Below, one piece after another: positions 42,632 through 51,783 of a stretch of 64,000 nucleotides of DNA (position 1 is the stretch's first letter; every line of letters starts with the position of its first letter). The DNA is from Actinoallomurus liliacearum. Lineage in GTDB: Bacteria > Actinomycetota > Actinomycetes > Streptosporangiales > Streptosporangiaceae. The notes under the pieces are model-generated. The model saw only the letters and a program-made list of their open reading frames with translations, had not been told where the DNA came from and did no database searches. Where the stretch lies: the NCBI RefSeq assembly GCF_039542035.1, contig NZ_BAABHJ010000032.1, positions 62,001-126,000 of the forward strand, given 5' to 3'. The position numbers and the translations under genes are program-made.

Positions 42632-43807
42632 TCAGGCGACGAGTTCCGCCTCGATCCGGGAGCGGCCCCGGGCGCGGGGGGCGAGCCGTACGGCTCCCAG
42701 CCATGAGGTGAGCCGGGCGGCCTCGGCGGCGACGGCGGAGGCCGCCTCGGCGCCGACGTCCTCCAGCAGCCGGTAGGCCACCTCGCCGTCCGGGCGCTGC
42801 GCCCAGCCGCCGACGACCCGCCCGTCGCACCAGACCGTGGGGCCGGCGTTGCCGTTGCGGTCGAACAGGAGCGGGCCGTGCGCGCCGAGATACCAGCCGC
42901 GCCCGGCCCAGCCCATGACCGTCGGGTCCAGGGCGGGCAGCAGGGCGACCCAGGGACCCGGATCGGGCACGGGCTCCACGTCGTCGGCCAGGACGTACCC
43001 GTCCTCGCCGTCGAGTTCGACCCGCTCGACGGCGATCCCCTCCAGGGCCTTCCTGACCTGGGTGAGGGTCAGCCCGGTCCACCACTTCAGGTCCGCGGCG
43101 GTCCCGGGCCCGTACGCGCCGAGCCAGCGGCGGATCAGCTCGGCCCGCGCCTCCTCCACGGGGACGCGCGGCAGGCCCTCGGGCAGCCACGCCTCGATCG
43201 GCGACCAGCTGAACTGGCTGCTCGTCCAGGAGCCACGCGGCCGGCCGCGAACGATCCGGCCCTCGGCGGCCAGGACGAGCAGCACCCGGTTGGCGATGGC
43301 CGGCCGGGCCTCGTACGCCTTGCCCTCGGACAGCAGGATGCGCTCCTTCAGCCGCGGCACGTCGGCGGACAGGTCGGCGGCGAACGCCTCGCCGCGGGCC
43401 CGCAGCGCGGCCACCGTGGCCTCCTCCACCTCGCGAAGCCAGGCGTCGCCGCCGAGGCCCGCCTGCTCGATGAACCCCAGGTTCTTCCGGCGCTCGCGCC
43501 GCGCCACGTCGTCGGAGCAGGCCGCCTGGACGACCGGGGCCGACTCGGTCGGGACGGTGAAGACCGTCCGCCGCATGGCCAGCATCCGCAGCAGCAGCCG
43601 GTCGTCGTACAGCGCCCGCTCGACGGCGCCGACGTCGGGGACCTTCATCCGAGCGGCAGCGGCGAGGTGCACCGACGCCGGGTCGGTGCCGTGCAGCGCG
43701 ACCAGCGCGCGGGCGACGTCGACGGCGGTGTCCGCCGGATCCGCGAGAAGATGCCGTGCCCCGAGGCGCGCCCGGCGTTCCTCGGCCTTGATCGCCCGTA
43801 CAGTCAT
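42632..43807 (-). CDS. Winged-helix DNA-binding protein, AlkZ/YcaQ-like (HTH_42)
   Basis: 391 residues from ATG 43807 (MTVRAIKAEERRARL). Family features: ARHLLADPADTAVDVARALVALHGTDPASVHLAAAARM at the N-terminus, RRWLGAYGPGTAADLKWWTGL in the middle, and ALLPALDPTVMGWAGRGWYLG near the end. The AlkZ/YcaQ group contains DNA glycosylases that unhook crosslinks; many actinobacterial members are uncharacterised. I do not see the QxQ catalytic motif clearly, so the activity is left open. Ends convergent with hrpA, 10 nt between stops. Confidence 0.85.
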   Translation of the reverse strand: MTVRAIKAEERRARLGARHLLADPADTAVDVARALVALHGTDPASVHLAAAARMKVPDVGAVERALYDDRLLLRMLAMRRTVFTVPTESAPVVQAACSDDVARRERRKNLGFIEQAGLGGDAWLREVEEATVAALRARGEAFAADLSADVPRLKERILLSEGKAYEARPAIANRVLLVLAAEGRIVRGRPRGSWTSSQFSWSPIEAWLPEGLPRVPVEEARAELIRRWLGAYGPGTAADLKWWTGLTLTQVRKALEGIAVERVELDGEDGYVLADDVEPVPDPGPWVALLPALDPTVMGWAGRGWYLGAHGPLLFDRNGNAGPTVWCDGRVVGGWAQRPDGEVAYRLLEDVGAEAASAVAAEAARLTSWLGAVRLAPRARGRSRIEAELVA

Positions 43808-43862
43808 CCGCCGATTATCACGGACTCGGCCGACACTTCGGGATTCACGAAGATCACCGAGA

Positions 43863-43873
43863 GTGACGATCAC
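43863..43873. promoter_or_regulatory. Palindrome upstream of cydAB
   Basis: GTGA-CGA-TCAC is a perfect inverted repeat 119 nt before cydA, in the spacer divergent from the AlkZ-like gene. It could serve either gene. It does not match a Crp spacing. Low confidence. Confidence 0.3.
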
Positions 43874-43991
43874 ACTACCTGGGTACACGAGGCGCCATGA
43901 CGCGCCGGTCCGGCACGGCGTCCTCCGGGGGACGGCCGGTCAGCGGCGCCGGCCGCACCGGTGACCGGGCCGCAGACCGTGAGGAGTCGCC

Positions 43992-45347
43992 ATGCCCGAA
44001 GCGTTCGCGGCCGTGGGGAACCCGTTGAACCTGCTGGCGGCGCGTGGGCAGATGGGATTCTCCCTCGGCTGGCACATCATCCTGGCCTGCTTCGGCGTCG
44101 GTATGCCCGCGTTCACGGTGTTCGCCGAGTGGCGTGGGCACCGCACCGGGAACGAGGACTACCTCCGCCTCGCGCACCGCTGGGCCAAGGCGATGGGAGT
44201 GCTGTTCGCCGTGGGCGCGGTGTCCGGCACGATCCTGTCGTTCGAGATGGGTCAGTTGTGGCCCGGGCTCATGGCGAGGTACGGCCAGGTCGTGGGGTTG
44301 CCGTTCGCGCTCGAAGGCTTCGCCTTCTTCATCGAGGCGATCTTCCTCGGCATCTACCTGTACGGGTGGGACCGGCTGCCGCGCCGCTGGCACGTGCTGA
44401 CCGGGCTGCCGGTCTGCGTGGCCGGCGTCGCGTCCGCGTTCTTCATCGTGTCGGCGAACGCCTGGATGAACCAGCCCCGCGGCTTCGACCTGGTGAACGG
44501 GACCCCCGTCCACGTACGGCCGTGGGCGGCGATGTTCAACCCGGCGATGCCCCGGCAGGTCCTGCACATGATCCTGGCCGCCTTCATGGTCGCCGGTTTC
44601 GGGATCGCGAGCGTCTACGCGGTGGGCATGCTCCGCGGCCGCCGGGACCGGTACCACCGGATCGGGTTCCTGCTCCCCTTCACCACCGCCGCGATCATCG
44701 CCCCGGTGCAGGTCATCGTCGGCGACTCGATCGCGAGATTCCTGGCGACCAACCAGCACACCAAGCTCGCCGCGATCGAGGGCCTCAACCGGACCGGGTC
44801 GCACGTGCCCATCTCGATCGGCGGACTGTACGTCGACGGGAGGATGCAATACGCCCTGCGGGTCCCGAACGCGCTGTCGTTGCTCGTCGGATACCGGCCC
44901 AGCACGGTCGTGCACGGTCTGTACGAGGTTCCGCCCGCCGACCGGCCCCCGATCAACCCGGTCCACCTGGGCTTCCAGGTCATGGTGGCCATCGGCTTCG
45001 GGCTCGTTCTGCTGGGGATCTGGCTGGCGCTCGCCTGGTGGCGACACCGCGACCTGCCGCGGTCCCGCTGGTTCCTGCGGTTGGCGTCGATCTCGGGCCT
45101 GGCCGCCGCCGTCGCCCTGGAGGCCGGATGGGTCACCACCGAGGTGGGCCGGCAGCCCTGGATCGTCTGGCGGTTCATGCGCACGTCCGACGCCGTCAAC
45201 CCGGTGCCGGGCCTGTGGATCAGCCTGCTCTCGCTGCTGGCCGTCTACACCGTCCTGACGGTGGCGGCCGTGTACGTGCTCGACCGGCTGCGACGCCAGC
45301 GGGTCACCGCGCCGCAGGAGGGGTGGACCGAGGAGTACTCGCCGTGA
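43992..45347 (+). CDS. cydA: Cytochrome bd-type quinol oxidase subunit I
   Basis: 451 residues. Nine hydrophobic segments; heme-ligand regions FSLGWHIILACFGVG and RQVLHMILAAFMVAGFG; the signature AGWVTTEVGRQPW is present. The periplasmic Q-loop between helices 6 and 7 is short, as in the CioA/cyanide-insensitive subgroup rather than E. coli CydA. The product oxidises quinol and reduces oxygen in the membrane. Its TGA overlaps the cydB GTG. No cydDC genes follow, although a lone ABC exporter lies 2.4 kb away. Confidence 0.95.
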   Translation: MPEAFAAVGNPLNLLAARGQMGFSLGWHIILACFGVGMPAFTVFAEWRGHRTGNEDYLRLAHRWAKAMGVLFAVGAVSGTILSFEMGQLWPGLMARYGQVVGLPFALEGFAFFIEAIFLGIYLYGWDRLPRRWHVLTGLPVCVAGVASAFFIVSANAWMNQPRGFDLVNGTPVHVRPWAAMFNPAMPRQVLHMILAAFMVAGFGIASVYAVGMLRGRRDRYHRIGFLLPFTTAAIIAPVQVIVGDSIARFLATNQHTKLAAIEGLNRTGSHVPISIGGLYVDGRMQYALRVPNALSLLVGYRPSTVVHGLYEVPPADRPPINPVHLGFQVMVAIGFGLVLLGIWLALAWWRHRDLPRSRWFLRLASISGLAAAVALEAGWVTTEVGRQPWIVWRFMRTSDAVNPVPGLWISLLSLLAVYTVLTVAAVYVLDRLRRQRVTAPQEGWTEEYSP

Positions 45348-46351
45348 CCGCCGCACAGGCCCTCCTGGCCCTGGCCTGGGCCGGGGTCACGATGTACGCC
45401 CTGCTGGGAGGCGCCGACTTCGGCGGCGGGTTCTGGGACATCCTGGCCGGCGGCCCACGTCGCGGTTACGGGCAACGCCGGCTCATCGAGCACTCGATCG
45501 GGCCGGTCTGGGAGGCCAACCACGTATGGCTGATCTTCGTTCTCGTGCTCTTCTGGACGTGCTTCCCAATCGTGTTCGCCTCGGTCGCCTCCACCATGTA
45601 CATCCCGCTGACGCTGGTCGCGTTCGGCATCATCGCCCGTGGGGCGGCGTTCGCGTTCCGCAAGGCCAGCACCGAACTCTGGCAGTTGCGGCTGTTCGGC
45701 GGCGCCTTCGCGCTGTCCTCCGTGGTGACCCCGTTCTTCCTCGGCACCATCGCGGGCGGCGTGGCCTCCGGGCGGGTTCCGGCCGGGCTCGCGAAGGGCG
45801 ACATCGTCGGAAGCTGGGTGAACCCCACCTCGTTCCTGGGAGGGGTGCTCGCGATCGTGACGACCGCGTACCTCGCGGCCGTCTACCTCACCGCCGACGC
45901 TCGCAGGGAAGGCGAGAGGGATCTGGCGGACGCGTTCCGGCGCCGGGGGATCGGCTCCGCGATCGGCACGGGCGTCGTCGTCATCGGGGGCATCTTCGTT
46001 CTCCGCGAGGACGCGCCGCGCCTGTACGCCGGCCTGACCGGCCAGGCCCTTCCCGTCGTCGTCCTGTCCGCGGTCGCCGGGATCATCTCCCTCGCGCTGC
46101 TCGCGGCACGGCGGTACGCCCTCGCGCGGTTCACCGCGGCCCTGGCGGTCGCCGCGGTCGTCTGGGGCTGGCCCGTCGCGCAGTACCCTCTCCTCCTGCC
46201 GCCGCACGTCACAGTGTCCAACGCCGCCGCCCAGGCCAGCGTCCTGCACGCCACGCTCGCCTCGGTGCTCATCGGGCTGATCCTCCTGGTGCCGTCGCTC
46301 GTCTGGCTCTTCGCGCTGTTCCAGCGGAGCAGGCACGCCGCGTCGAAGTAG
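45344..46351 (+). CDS. cydB: Cytochrome bd-type quinol oxidase subunit II
   Basis: 335 residues from GTG 45344 (GTGA overlap with cydA). CydB family: YALLGGADFGGGFWDILAGG, IGPVWEANHVWLIFVLVLFWTCFP, FAFRKAS and LGTIAGGVASGRVP. About eight or nine membrane helices. It has no cofactor ligands of its own in most enzymes and is needed for assembly. Transcribed with cydA as a two-gene operon. Confidence 0.95.
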   Translation: MTAAQALLALAWAGVTMYALLGGADFGGGFWDILAGGPRRGYGQRRLIEHSIGPVWEANHVWLIFVLVLFWTCFPIVFASVASTMYIPLTLVAFGIIARGAAFAFRKASTELWQLRLFGGAFALSSVVTPFFLGTIAGGVASGRVPAGLAKGDIVGSWVNPTSFLGGVLAIVTTAYLAAVYLTADARREGERDLADAFRRRGIGSAIGTGVVVIGGIFVLREDAPRLYAGLTGQALPVVVLSAVAGIISLALLAARRYALARFTAALAVAAVVWGWPVAQYPLLLPPHVTVSNAAAQASVLHATLASVLIGLILLVPSLVWLFALFQRSRHAASK

Positions 46352-46480
46352 CGCGTGTCCGGCGGTCCGGCCGTCCCGACACGCCCCGGCCGTCCGGCGA
46401 ACCCGCTGCCCGGCCGCTTGACGCCCGGCTCCCGCCAGCGGGCGTCGGGACCGCCGCGATGACCTTCTATGCTCGGGCCC

Positions 46481-47176
46481 ATGACGTCCGACGTCGCACC
46501 GCGTCCCGCACAGGACCACGACGACCGCATCGGCCCCCCGACCGGGACCGTCCCGCCGACCGATACCGAGCCGGAGATCGAGGTCGGGGTCGGCCCGCAT
46601 CCGCTGCCCTGGCCGGACGACCCGCGGTTCGACCCGGCGCTGCTCGCGGGCGGCGACCGCCGCAACGTCGTCGACGAGTACCGCTACTGGAGCAACGACG
46701 CGATCGTCGCCGACCTCGACGCCCGGCGGCACCCCTTCCACGTCGCCGTCGAGAACTGGCAGCACGACTTCAACATCGGCGCGGTCGTCCGCAACGCCAA
46801 CGCGTTCCTCGCCGCGGAGGTGCACATCGTCGGCCGCCGGCGCTGGAACCGGCGCGGTGCCATGGTCACCGACCGCTACCAACACGTACGGCACCATCCG
46901 GCGACCAGCGACCTGGTGGCCTGGTGCCGTGAGCGCGACCTGCCGATCATCGGCATCGACAACCTGCCCGGATCCCGCCCGATCCAGAGCGCGGAGCTGC
47001 CGGCCGTGTGCCTGATGCTCTTCGGCCAGGAGGGACCGGGCCTGTCGGAAGAGGCCCGGGCGGCCGCCGACGTCGTGCTGCACATCCCCCAGTTCGGTTC
47101 GACCCGCTCGATCAACGCCGGGGTGGCCAGCGGCGTCGCGATGTACGAGTGGATCCGGCGGCACATCACCGCCTGA
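46481..47176 (+). CDS. SPOUT (TrmH/SpoU-family) RNA methyltransferase
   Basis: 231 residues from ATG 46481. Residues ~1-70 are a Pro/Asp-rich extension. The SPOUT domain follows: motif 1 NIGAVVRNANAFLAAEVHIVG, motif 2 CLMLFGQEGPGLSEEA, motif 3 STRSINAGVASGVAMYEWI. It forms a knotted SAM-binding fold and methylates a ribose or base in tRNA or rRNA; the target is not deducible. A TATGCT element lies just ~10 nt before the ATG, so the mRNA may be nearly leaderless. Confidence 0.93.
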   Translation: MTSDVAPRPAQDHDDRIGPPTGTVPPTDTEPEIEVGVGPHPLPWPDDPRFDPALLAGGDRRNVVDEYRYWSNDAIVADLDARRHPFHVAVENWQHDFNIGAVVRNANAFLAAEVHIVGRRRWNRRGAMVTDRYQHVRHHPATSDLVAWCRERDLPIIGIDNLPGSRPIQSAELPAVCLMLFGQEGPGLSEEARAAADVVLHIPQFGSTRSINAGVASGVAMYEWIRRHITA

Positions 47177-47225
47177 TCCTCGATACGACGATCGTCTCCC
47201 CCGCCGGGGACCGTCCCGATAGGGG

Positions 47226-47672
47226 ATGAACGTGGACAGAGAGTACGCCGTCGCCCTGCTCCACCGTCTACACGCCGCCCAGAACGCGTTCTATGCGGGC
47301 GGCGACGACGCGCCGCTGCGGGAGGTCCTCACCGAGGACGTCGCCTGGCACATTCCCGGCCGCAACGCGATCGCGGGCGACCACCACGGCGTGGAGGCCG
47401 TGCTCGCCTACTTCCGCAGGCGCCGGGAACTCGCGGACCGCACCTTCCGCCTCCACAACCGCGACGTGCTCACCGGCGAGGGCGAGTGGATCACCGCGCT
47501 GACCGACGGCACCGCGGTCATCGCGGGCGAGGAGCACACCTGGTCGACCGTCGGCCTGTACCACGTACGCGACGGCCGGATCGCGGCCTGCCGGTTGCTG
47601 CCCTTCGACCCCGCCGTCTTCGACGCCGTCTGGTCCGATCGGAGCACGCCTGCGGGCCCCGACGCGGTGTGA
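47226..47672 (+). CDS. NTF2-like (SnoaL-type) protein
   Basis: 148 residues. Cone-shaped NTF2 fold: LHRLHAAQNAFYAGGDDAPLREVLTEDVAWHIPGRNAIAGDHHGVEAVLAYF is the classic SnoaL-like N-terminal half, ending WSTVGLYHVRDGRIAACRLLPFD. Such proteins are small isomerases, cyclases or ligand binders. ATG 47226 is used; GTG 47232 is an alternative. It follows the RNA methyltransferase by 49 nt. Function unknown. Confidence 0.85.
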   Translation: MNVDREYAVALLHRLHAAQNAFYAGGDDAPLREVLTEDVAWHIPGRNAIAGDHHGVEAVLAYFRRRRELADRTFRLHNRDVLTGEGEWITALTDGTAVIAGEEHTWSTVGLYHVRDGRIAACRLLPFDPAVFDAVWSDRSTPAGPDAV

Positions 47673-47742
47673 CGTGCGGCGAGAACGGGCCGGCAGGCGG
47701 AGTCGCCGGATCACCCGGACGGACCCGGGCGGGGTCGCCGGA

Positions 47743-49803
47743 TCACCGCGAGGGGCCCGGTCCGCGCGGCTGATCGGCCTCCAGCCGGTACGCCCGCGCC
47801 TGCAGGTCGTACAGCTCGCCGAAGACGCCGCCGGCCGCCAGCAGCGCGGCGGGCGGCCCCTCCTCGACGACCCGGCCGTGGTCGAGGACGTAGACCTGAT
47901 CGGCGTGGCGGACGCTGGCGAGCCGATGCGTGATCAGTAGCACCGTGCGGCCGCCGGCATGGCCGCGGATCCGCTCGAACAGCGCGTGCTCCGCGCGCGC
48001 GTCGAGAGCGGCGGTCGGCTCGTCGCAGATCAGCAGTGGAGCGTCGCGGTAGAAGCCGCGGGCGACCGCGATCCGCTGCCACTGCCCGCCCGACAGTTCG
48101 TGGCCGTCTTTGAAACGCCGGTCGAGCAGCGTGCCGTACCCCTGCGAGAGCGGCTCGATCACCTCGTCCGCCCCGGAGGCTCTGGCCGCCTCCGCGATCC
48201 TGGCATCGTCGGGCGTACGGCCCATGGCGATGTTGTGCCGCGCCGTCATGGGCCAGTGGGTGTAGTCCTGCGGAATCACCGAGACGTTCTCGCGCAGACG
48301 CTCGAGGTCGACCTCGGACAGGCGGTCGGCGTCCCAGCGGACCTCGCCCGCGTCCGGCCGGTACAGACCCGCCAGGATCTTGGCCAGGGTCGTCTTGCCG
48401 GAGCCGTTCTCGCCGACGAGGGCGACGACCTGCCCCGCGCGGATCCGGACCGACACCCCGCGAAGGCTGGGCTCCTCCGCTCCCGGGTAGGTGAACCAGA
48501 CGTCCTCGGTGCTGATCGAGTCGAAGGTCACGGGCACCGGCCCGGTCCGTCGTTCGGGGATCCGGCGCTCGGCCTCGGCGCAGAAGTCGAGGTAGTCGGC
48601 GAAGTACAACCCGGACTCGTAGCACTGGTTGACCGCGTACAGGAGCGACGCGAGCGAGGTCTTCCCGCTGCGGATCGCCAGCACCGCGGTTCCCGCGACG
48701 GCCAGGGGCAGGGCCCCGGTCGCGAGCAGGACGCCGAGCACGACGTACACCGCCCCGGTCGCAAGCCCGCCGGCGATCTCACCGAGCACCTGCACGACCG
48801 TCTGGCGGCGGGCCAGACCGACGTGGACCGCGCACTCCTCGGCACCGAGCCGGTCGTGTTCGCGGCCGAGAAAGCCGCGCATCGTGAAGGCGCGGATCTC
48901 CGCGGCGGAGTCCCGATCGGCCATCAGGTCCGCGAGGACCCACTTGCGCCGGCGCACCGGGGACAGCGTGAAGATCGTCAGGTAACGCATCCGGGCGGAC
49001 CGCGCCGCCGCCCATCCGTCGGGCACCGCCGTGAGGAGCAGCAGCGGCAGCAGTACGGGATGGAGCACGCCGAGCGCTCCGGCCGCGGCCGTCAGCCCGA
49101 CCAGGCCGGTCAGGATGTCGATCGCCTCCTGGACCACCGCCGACGCCTCGTACAGGCCACGCTGGCGGGCCCGGTGCATGGCGTCGTGGAAGTCGGTGTC
49201 GTCGAACGCCGTCAGGTCCACCCGCATGGTCAGGTCGAACAGGCGGGTCTCCACCATGCGGTTGACCTTCGGTTTGAGCCGGGCCTGCGCCCACCCCGCC
49301 CCCGCCTGCAACCCGGAGCGGAGCGCCGCCGCACCCGCGACCAGCGCCAGCGACGGCAGGGCCGCCCGCACCCGGTCGGGCGTCGCCCCGCCGCTGAACA
49401 GCGCCGTGAGGACACCGGACGTGGCCAGCAGCCCGTACGCCGTGAAGACGCCTGCGGCGAGGTTGAGCACGACGGTCGCCGTCGTGTCGAACCGGCTCGC
49501 CCGCCAGGCCAGGCGGATCGCCGCGCCGACCAGAGTGGGCAGCCGGCGGCTCATCCCCGCCAGACTCGTCGCCGCCAGCTCTCCCAAGTGCGCCTGCCAG
49601 GGCAGCGCCGCCATCTCCCCGACGACGGCGCCCTCCCCCGCACCCGCCTCCCGCGCGTCGTCCTGGACCTGCCCGATCCGCCGGCCCCCGCCCTGCTCGT
49701 CACGGTCCCGACCGCTCCCGTCCTGTTCCGCACGGGCCTGGTCGTCGTTCTCCCGCTGATCGCGCCCCTCGTTCCCCGCCCGCGTGGTCGAACCACGTCG
49801 CAT
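47743..49803 (-). CDS. ABC exporter, fused permease and ATPase
   Basis: 686 residues from ATG 49803 (GGAGG 4 nt upstream). Residues ~1-85 are a hydrophilic Gly/Asp/Arg-rich extension, unusual for the family. Six membrane helices occupy ~95-390. The ATPase has Walker A GENGSGKTT, signature LSGGQWQRIAVAR, Walker B LLICDEP and the H-loop ITHRLAS. It would act as a homodimer or with another half-exporter. Relatives often export peptides or lipids; no precursor peptide or modification gene is adjacent. Confidence 0.93.
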   Translation of the reverse strand: MRRGSTTRAGNEGRDQRENDDQARAEQDGSGRDRDEQGGGRRIGQVQDDAREAGAGEGAVVGEMAALPWQAHLGELAATSLAGMSRRLPTLVGAAIRLAWRASRFDTTATVVLNLAAGVFTAYGLLATSGVLTALFSGGATPDRVRAALPSLALVAGAAALRSGLQAGAGWAQARLKPKVNRMVETRLFDLTMRVDLTAFDDTDFHDAMHRARQRGLYEASAVVQEAIDILTGLVGLTAAAGALGVLHPVLLPLLLLTAVPDGWAAARSARMRYLTIFTLSPVRRRKWVLADLMADRDSAAEIRAFTMRGFLGREHDRLGAEECAVHVGLARRQTVVQVLGEIAGGLATGAVYVVLGVLLATGALPLAVAGTAVLAIRSGKTSLASLLYAVNQCYESGLYFADYLDFCAEAERRIPERRTGPVPVTFDSISTEDVWFTYPGAEEPSLRGVSVRIRAGQVVALVGENGSGKTTLAKILAGLYRPDAGEVRWDADRLSEVDLERLRENVSVIPQDYTHWPMTARHNIAMGRTPDDARIAEAARASGADEVIEPLSQGYGTLLDRRFKDGHELSGGQWQRIAVARGFYRDAPLLICDEPTAALDARAEHALFERIRGHAGGRTVLLITHRLASVRHADQVYVLDHGRVVEEGPPAALLAAGGVFGELYDLQARAYRLEADQPRGPGPSR

Positions 49804-49900
49804 CGTGCCTCCCCCAGTGGCAGCCGACCGCAGTGTCCCTCCGCCATGGAGAGATCACCGGCCTTAGGACGGTTCGGGTATTGATCGTCCGTTTGGCGAG

Positions 49901-50347
49901 ATGGATGATCCGGTAATGGACGTGCAGGAGATCGCCGACCGGCTCGAGCTCGGCGAGTTACTCGCCCGCTACGTCCGCGCCGTGGACGGCGGGGACTGGA
50001 TGCTGCTCGACTCGGTCTTCACGGCGGACGCGTTGATCGACTTCTCCGCGTCCGGCGGCGTACGGGGCGACCGGGACGCGGTCAAGCGCTGGCTCGCCGA
50101 GGTGCTGGCGGCCTGGCCCGGCCGGCAGCATCTGATCGGGGCGGTGACGATGACGGTCGACGGCGATGAGGCACGGGTCAGCGCGTCGTTCGCCGACACC
50201 CTCTCCCCGTCACGGTCGACGGTCGCCGCAACCACGCCCGGATTCGTCCGCGGGGGCGGCTGGTACCACCACCGGCTGGTCCGTACGCCCGACGGCTGGC
50301 GCAGCCGCGAACTGGTCCAGGAGCAGTGCTGGCGCACGATCGGCTGA
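49901..50347 (+). CDS. NTF2-like protein, SnoaL_4/ketosteroid-isomerase type
   Basis: 148 residues from ATG 49901; ATG 49916 (MDVQEI) is also possible. NTF2 fold: ADRLELGELLARYVRAVDGGDWMLLDSVFTADALIDF, RQHLIGAVTMTVDGDEA, GGGWYHHRLVRTPDGWRSRELVQEQCW. This subgroup contains scytalone-dehydratase and steroid-isomerase relatives. It is divergent from the ABC exporter and convergent with the Uma2 gene. No catalytic assignment can be made. Confidence 0.82.
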   Translation: MDDPVMDVQEIADRLELGELLARYVRAVDGGDWMLLDSVFTADALIDFSASGGVRGDRDAVKRWLAEVLAAWPGRQHLIGAVTMTVDGDEARVSASFADTLSPSRSTVAATTPGFVRGGGWYHHRLVRTPDGWRSRELVQEQCWRTIG

Positions 50348-50364
50348 TCGTCCATCAGACCCGC

Positions 50365-50940
50365 TCACTCCGCGAGCGCCCCGGTGTCGATGGTGAGCTT
50401 CCACGGCTCCGGCAGATCGAGCGGGCGACCGAGCGCGACGTCGGTCTCCTGCTCATAGCCGTCGGCCCCCGGCTGGGACAGGAGCCGTACCTTCCGCGCG
50501 AAGACGTCCACCACCAGGCAGAGCGGCACCCCGCCCGCCGCGTACTGCCGTGGCTTCACCTCGTGATCGTCGGTCACGCTGCTCGCCGAGACCACCTCGA
50601 CGACGAGGAGCACCTGGTCGCCGTGAACATGGTCCTTCGCCCACATCTTCGGCTCGGCCGGCACGACTGTCAGATCCGGCCGGTAGCGATCCCGCTGCGG
50701 TCCCAGGAAGAGCGTGATGTCGTTCCAGATCTGCCACCCTTGGCCCTGCACCACGGCGAGAAGTTGCAAGAGCAGGCGGTAGACGATGCGGTTGTGGTCC
50801 CCTGTCGGCACCGGATTCACCACGATCCGGCCGTTGACGAGCTCCACCCGATGCTGCGGGAAGATGCCGCAGACCTCTCGGAAGGCGCTTCGAATGTCGT
50901 CGTTGCGAGCCACGGGCACCTCAAGGGCTTGAACGGCCAT
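50365..50940 (-). CDS. Uma2-family (DUF820) PD-(D/E)XK nuclease-like protein
   Basis: 191 residues from ATG 50940 (MAVQALEVPVARND); a GTG at 50973 would add 11 residues. DUF820 features: HRVELVNGRIVVNPVPTGDHNRIV, RYRPDLTVV, LLVVEVVSASSVTDDHEVKPRQYAAGGVPLCLVVD. Asp, Glu and Lys of the PD-(D/E)XK core are present. These genes are abundant in actinomycetes and cyanobacteria; their biological role is unclear. Confidence 0.88.
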   Translation of the reverse strand: MAVQALEVPVARNDDIRSAFREVCGIFPQHRVELVNGRIVVNPVPTGDHNRIVYRLLLQLLAVVQGQGWQIWNDITLFLGPQRDRYRPDLTVVPAEPKMWAKDHVHGDQVLLVVEVVSASSVTDDHEVKPRQYAAGGVPLCLVVDVFARKVRLLSQPGADGYEQETDVALGRPLDLPEPWKLTIDTGALAE

Positions 50941-51056
50941 AGGTGCATCATTCCCTCCGAGGGGCGAGGACACAAGGTGACAGGAGCAGCACTTACCGTA
51001 GTCGAAAATCCTGTCGAGTCAACTCTTCGTAATCGATCGGCTACCCTAAGCTCACG

Positions 51057-51686
51057 TCAGGATTCGTCGGCGACGGGAGAGTTCAGGGTCGCCAGGCCGG
51101 TCCAGGTGAGGTCCATGAGGTGGGCGGCGGACTCTTCGGGGGTGACCTCGGGGTTGCGCGCCCGCCACAGGGCCATTCGCTCGCAGGCGCCGATGATGCT
51201 CTCGGCGTAGGCCTCCAGGGCGCGACGCGGCCGGTCCGGCAGGTGAACGGCGAGCAGCCCGACCATCATCTCGCTCTGCTGGCGGCGGATCCCCTCGATC
51301 TCCTCGGCCGCGCTCTGCAGCAGCACCGGCTCCTGCAGGAGGACGAGCCAGGCCCGGCGGTGCGCCTCGTTGAACCGGAAGTAGGCGATGTAGCCGCGCC
51401 GCAGCATCTCCTCGGGCGTTCCCCCCGCCTCGACGGCGCGCTCGGTGACCTCGCGAAGCTCGCCCCGCGCCCTCCGGATGACGCCGAGCAGCAGCCCCTC
51501 CTTCGAACCGAAGTACTCGTACAGCATCGGCTTGGACAGGCCCACGAGCTCGGCGATCTCCTCCATGGAGACGGCGCCGTAGCCCCGCTCGGCGAACACC
51601 TCCTCGGCGACGTCGAGCATCTGCCGCTCGCGGTCGGCGCGGGACATCCGCGGGCGGCGCGGCTTCACGGAGTCGTTGCGGATCAC
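51057..51686 (-). CDS. TetR-family regulator divergent from monooxygenase
   Basis: 209 residues from GTG 51686. HTH: VFAERGYGAVSMEEIAELVGLSKPMLYEYFGSKEGLL. The C-terminal domain contains RRAWLVLLQEPVLLQSAAEEI. The gene is divergent from a Baeyer-Villiger monooxygenase, with three tandem operator-like boxes starting 22 nt from its start. It likely represses both genes and is released by the monooxygenase substrate. This is the typical arrangement for such pairs. Confidence 0.92.
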   Translation of the reverse strand: MIRNDSVKPRRPRMSRADRERQMLDVAEEVFAERGYGAVSMEEIAELVGLSKPMLYEYFGSKEGLLLGVIRRARGELREVTERAVEAGGTPEEMLRRGYIAYFRFNEAHRRAWLVLLQEPVLLQSAAEEIEGIRRQQSEMMVGLLAVHLPDRPRRALEAYAESIIGACERMALWRARNPEVTPEESAAHLMDLTWTGLATLNSPVADES

Positions 51687-51707
51687 ATGTGAACTCTATC
51701 TCACGAC

Positions 51708-51749
51708 CTACCGGCGGTAACCTACCGCTGGTAACTTACTAGTGGTAAC
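51708..51749. promoter_or_regulatory. Three tandem 14-bp TetR operator boxes
   Basis: CTACCGGCGGTAAC (51708-51721), CTACCGCTGGTAAC (51722-51735) and TTACTAGTGGTAAC (51736-51749) lie head to tail with an exact 14-bp period. The first contains the palindrome TACCG-G-CGGTA; the others keep TACC/GGTA or TTAC/GTAA arms. They lie between the TetR and monooxygenase starts. Confidence 0.75.
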
Positions 51750-51783
51750 CCCGAAAGAGAGCGACGGCGGCCCAGGAGGCGCA

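Noticed and set aside
47743..49803. ABC exporter as CydC/CydD for the bd oxidase
   Set aside because: It is a single gene on the other strand, separated by two unrelated genes, and lacks clear CydDC features.
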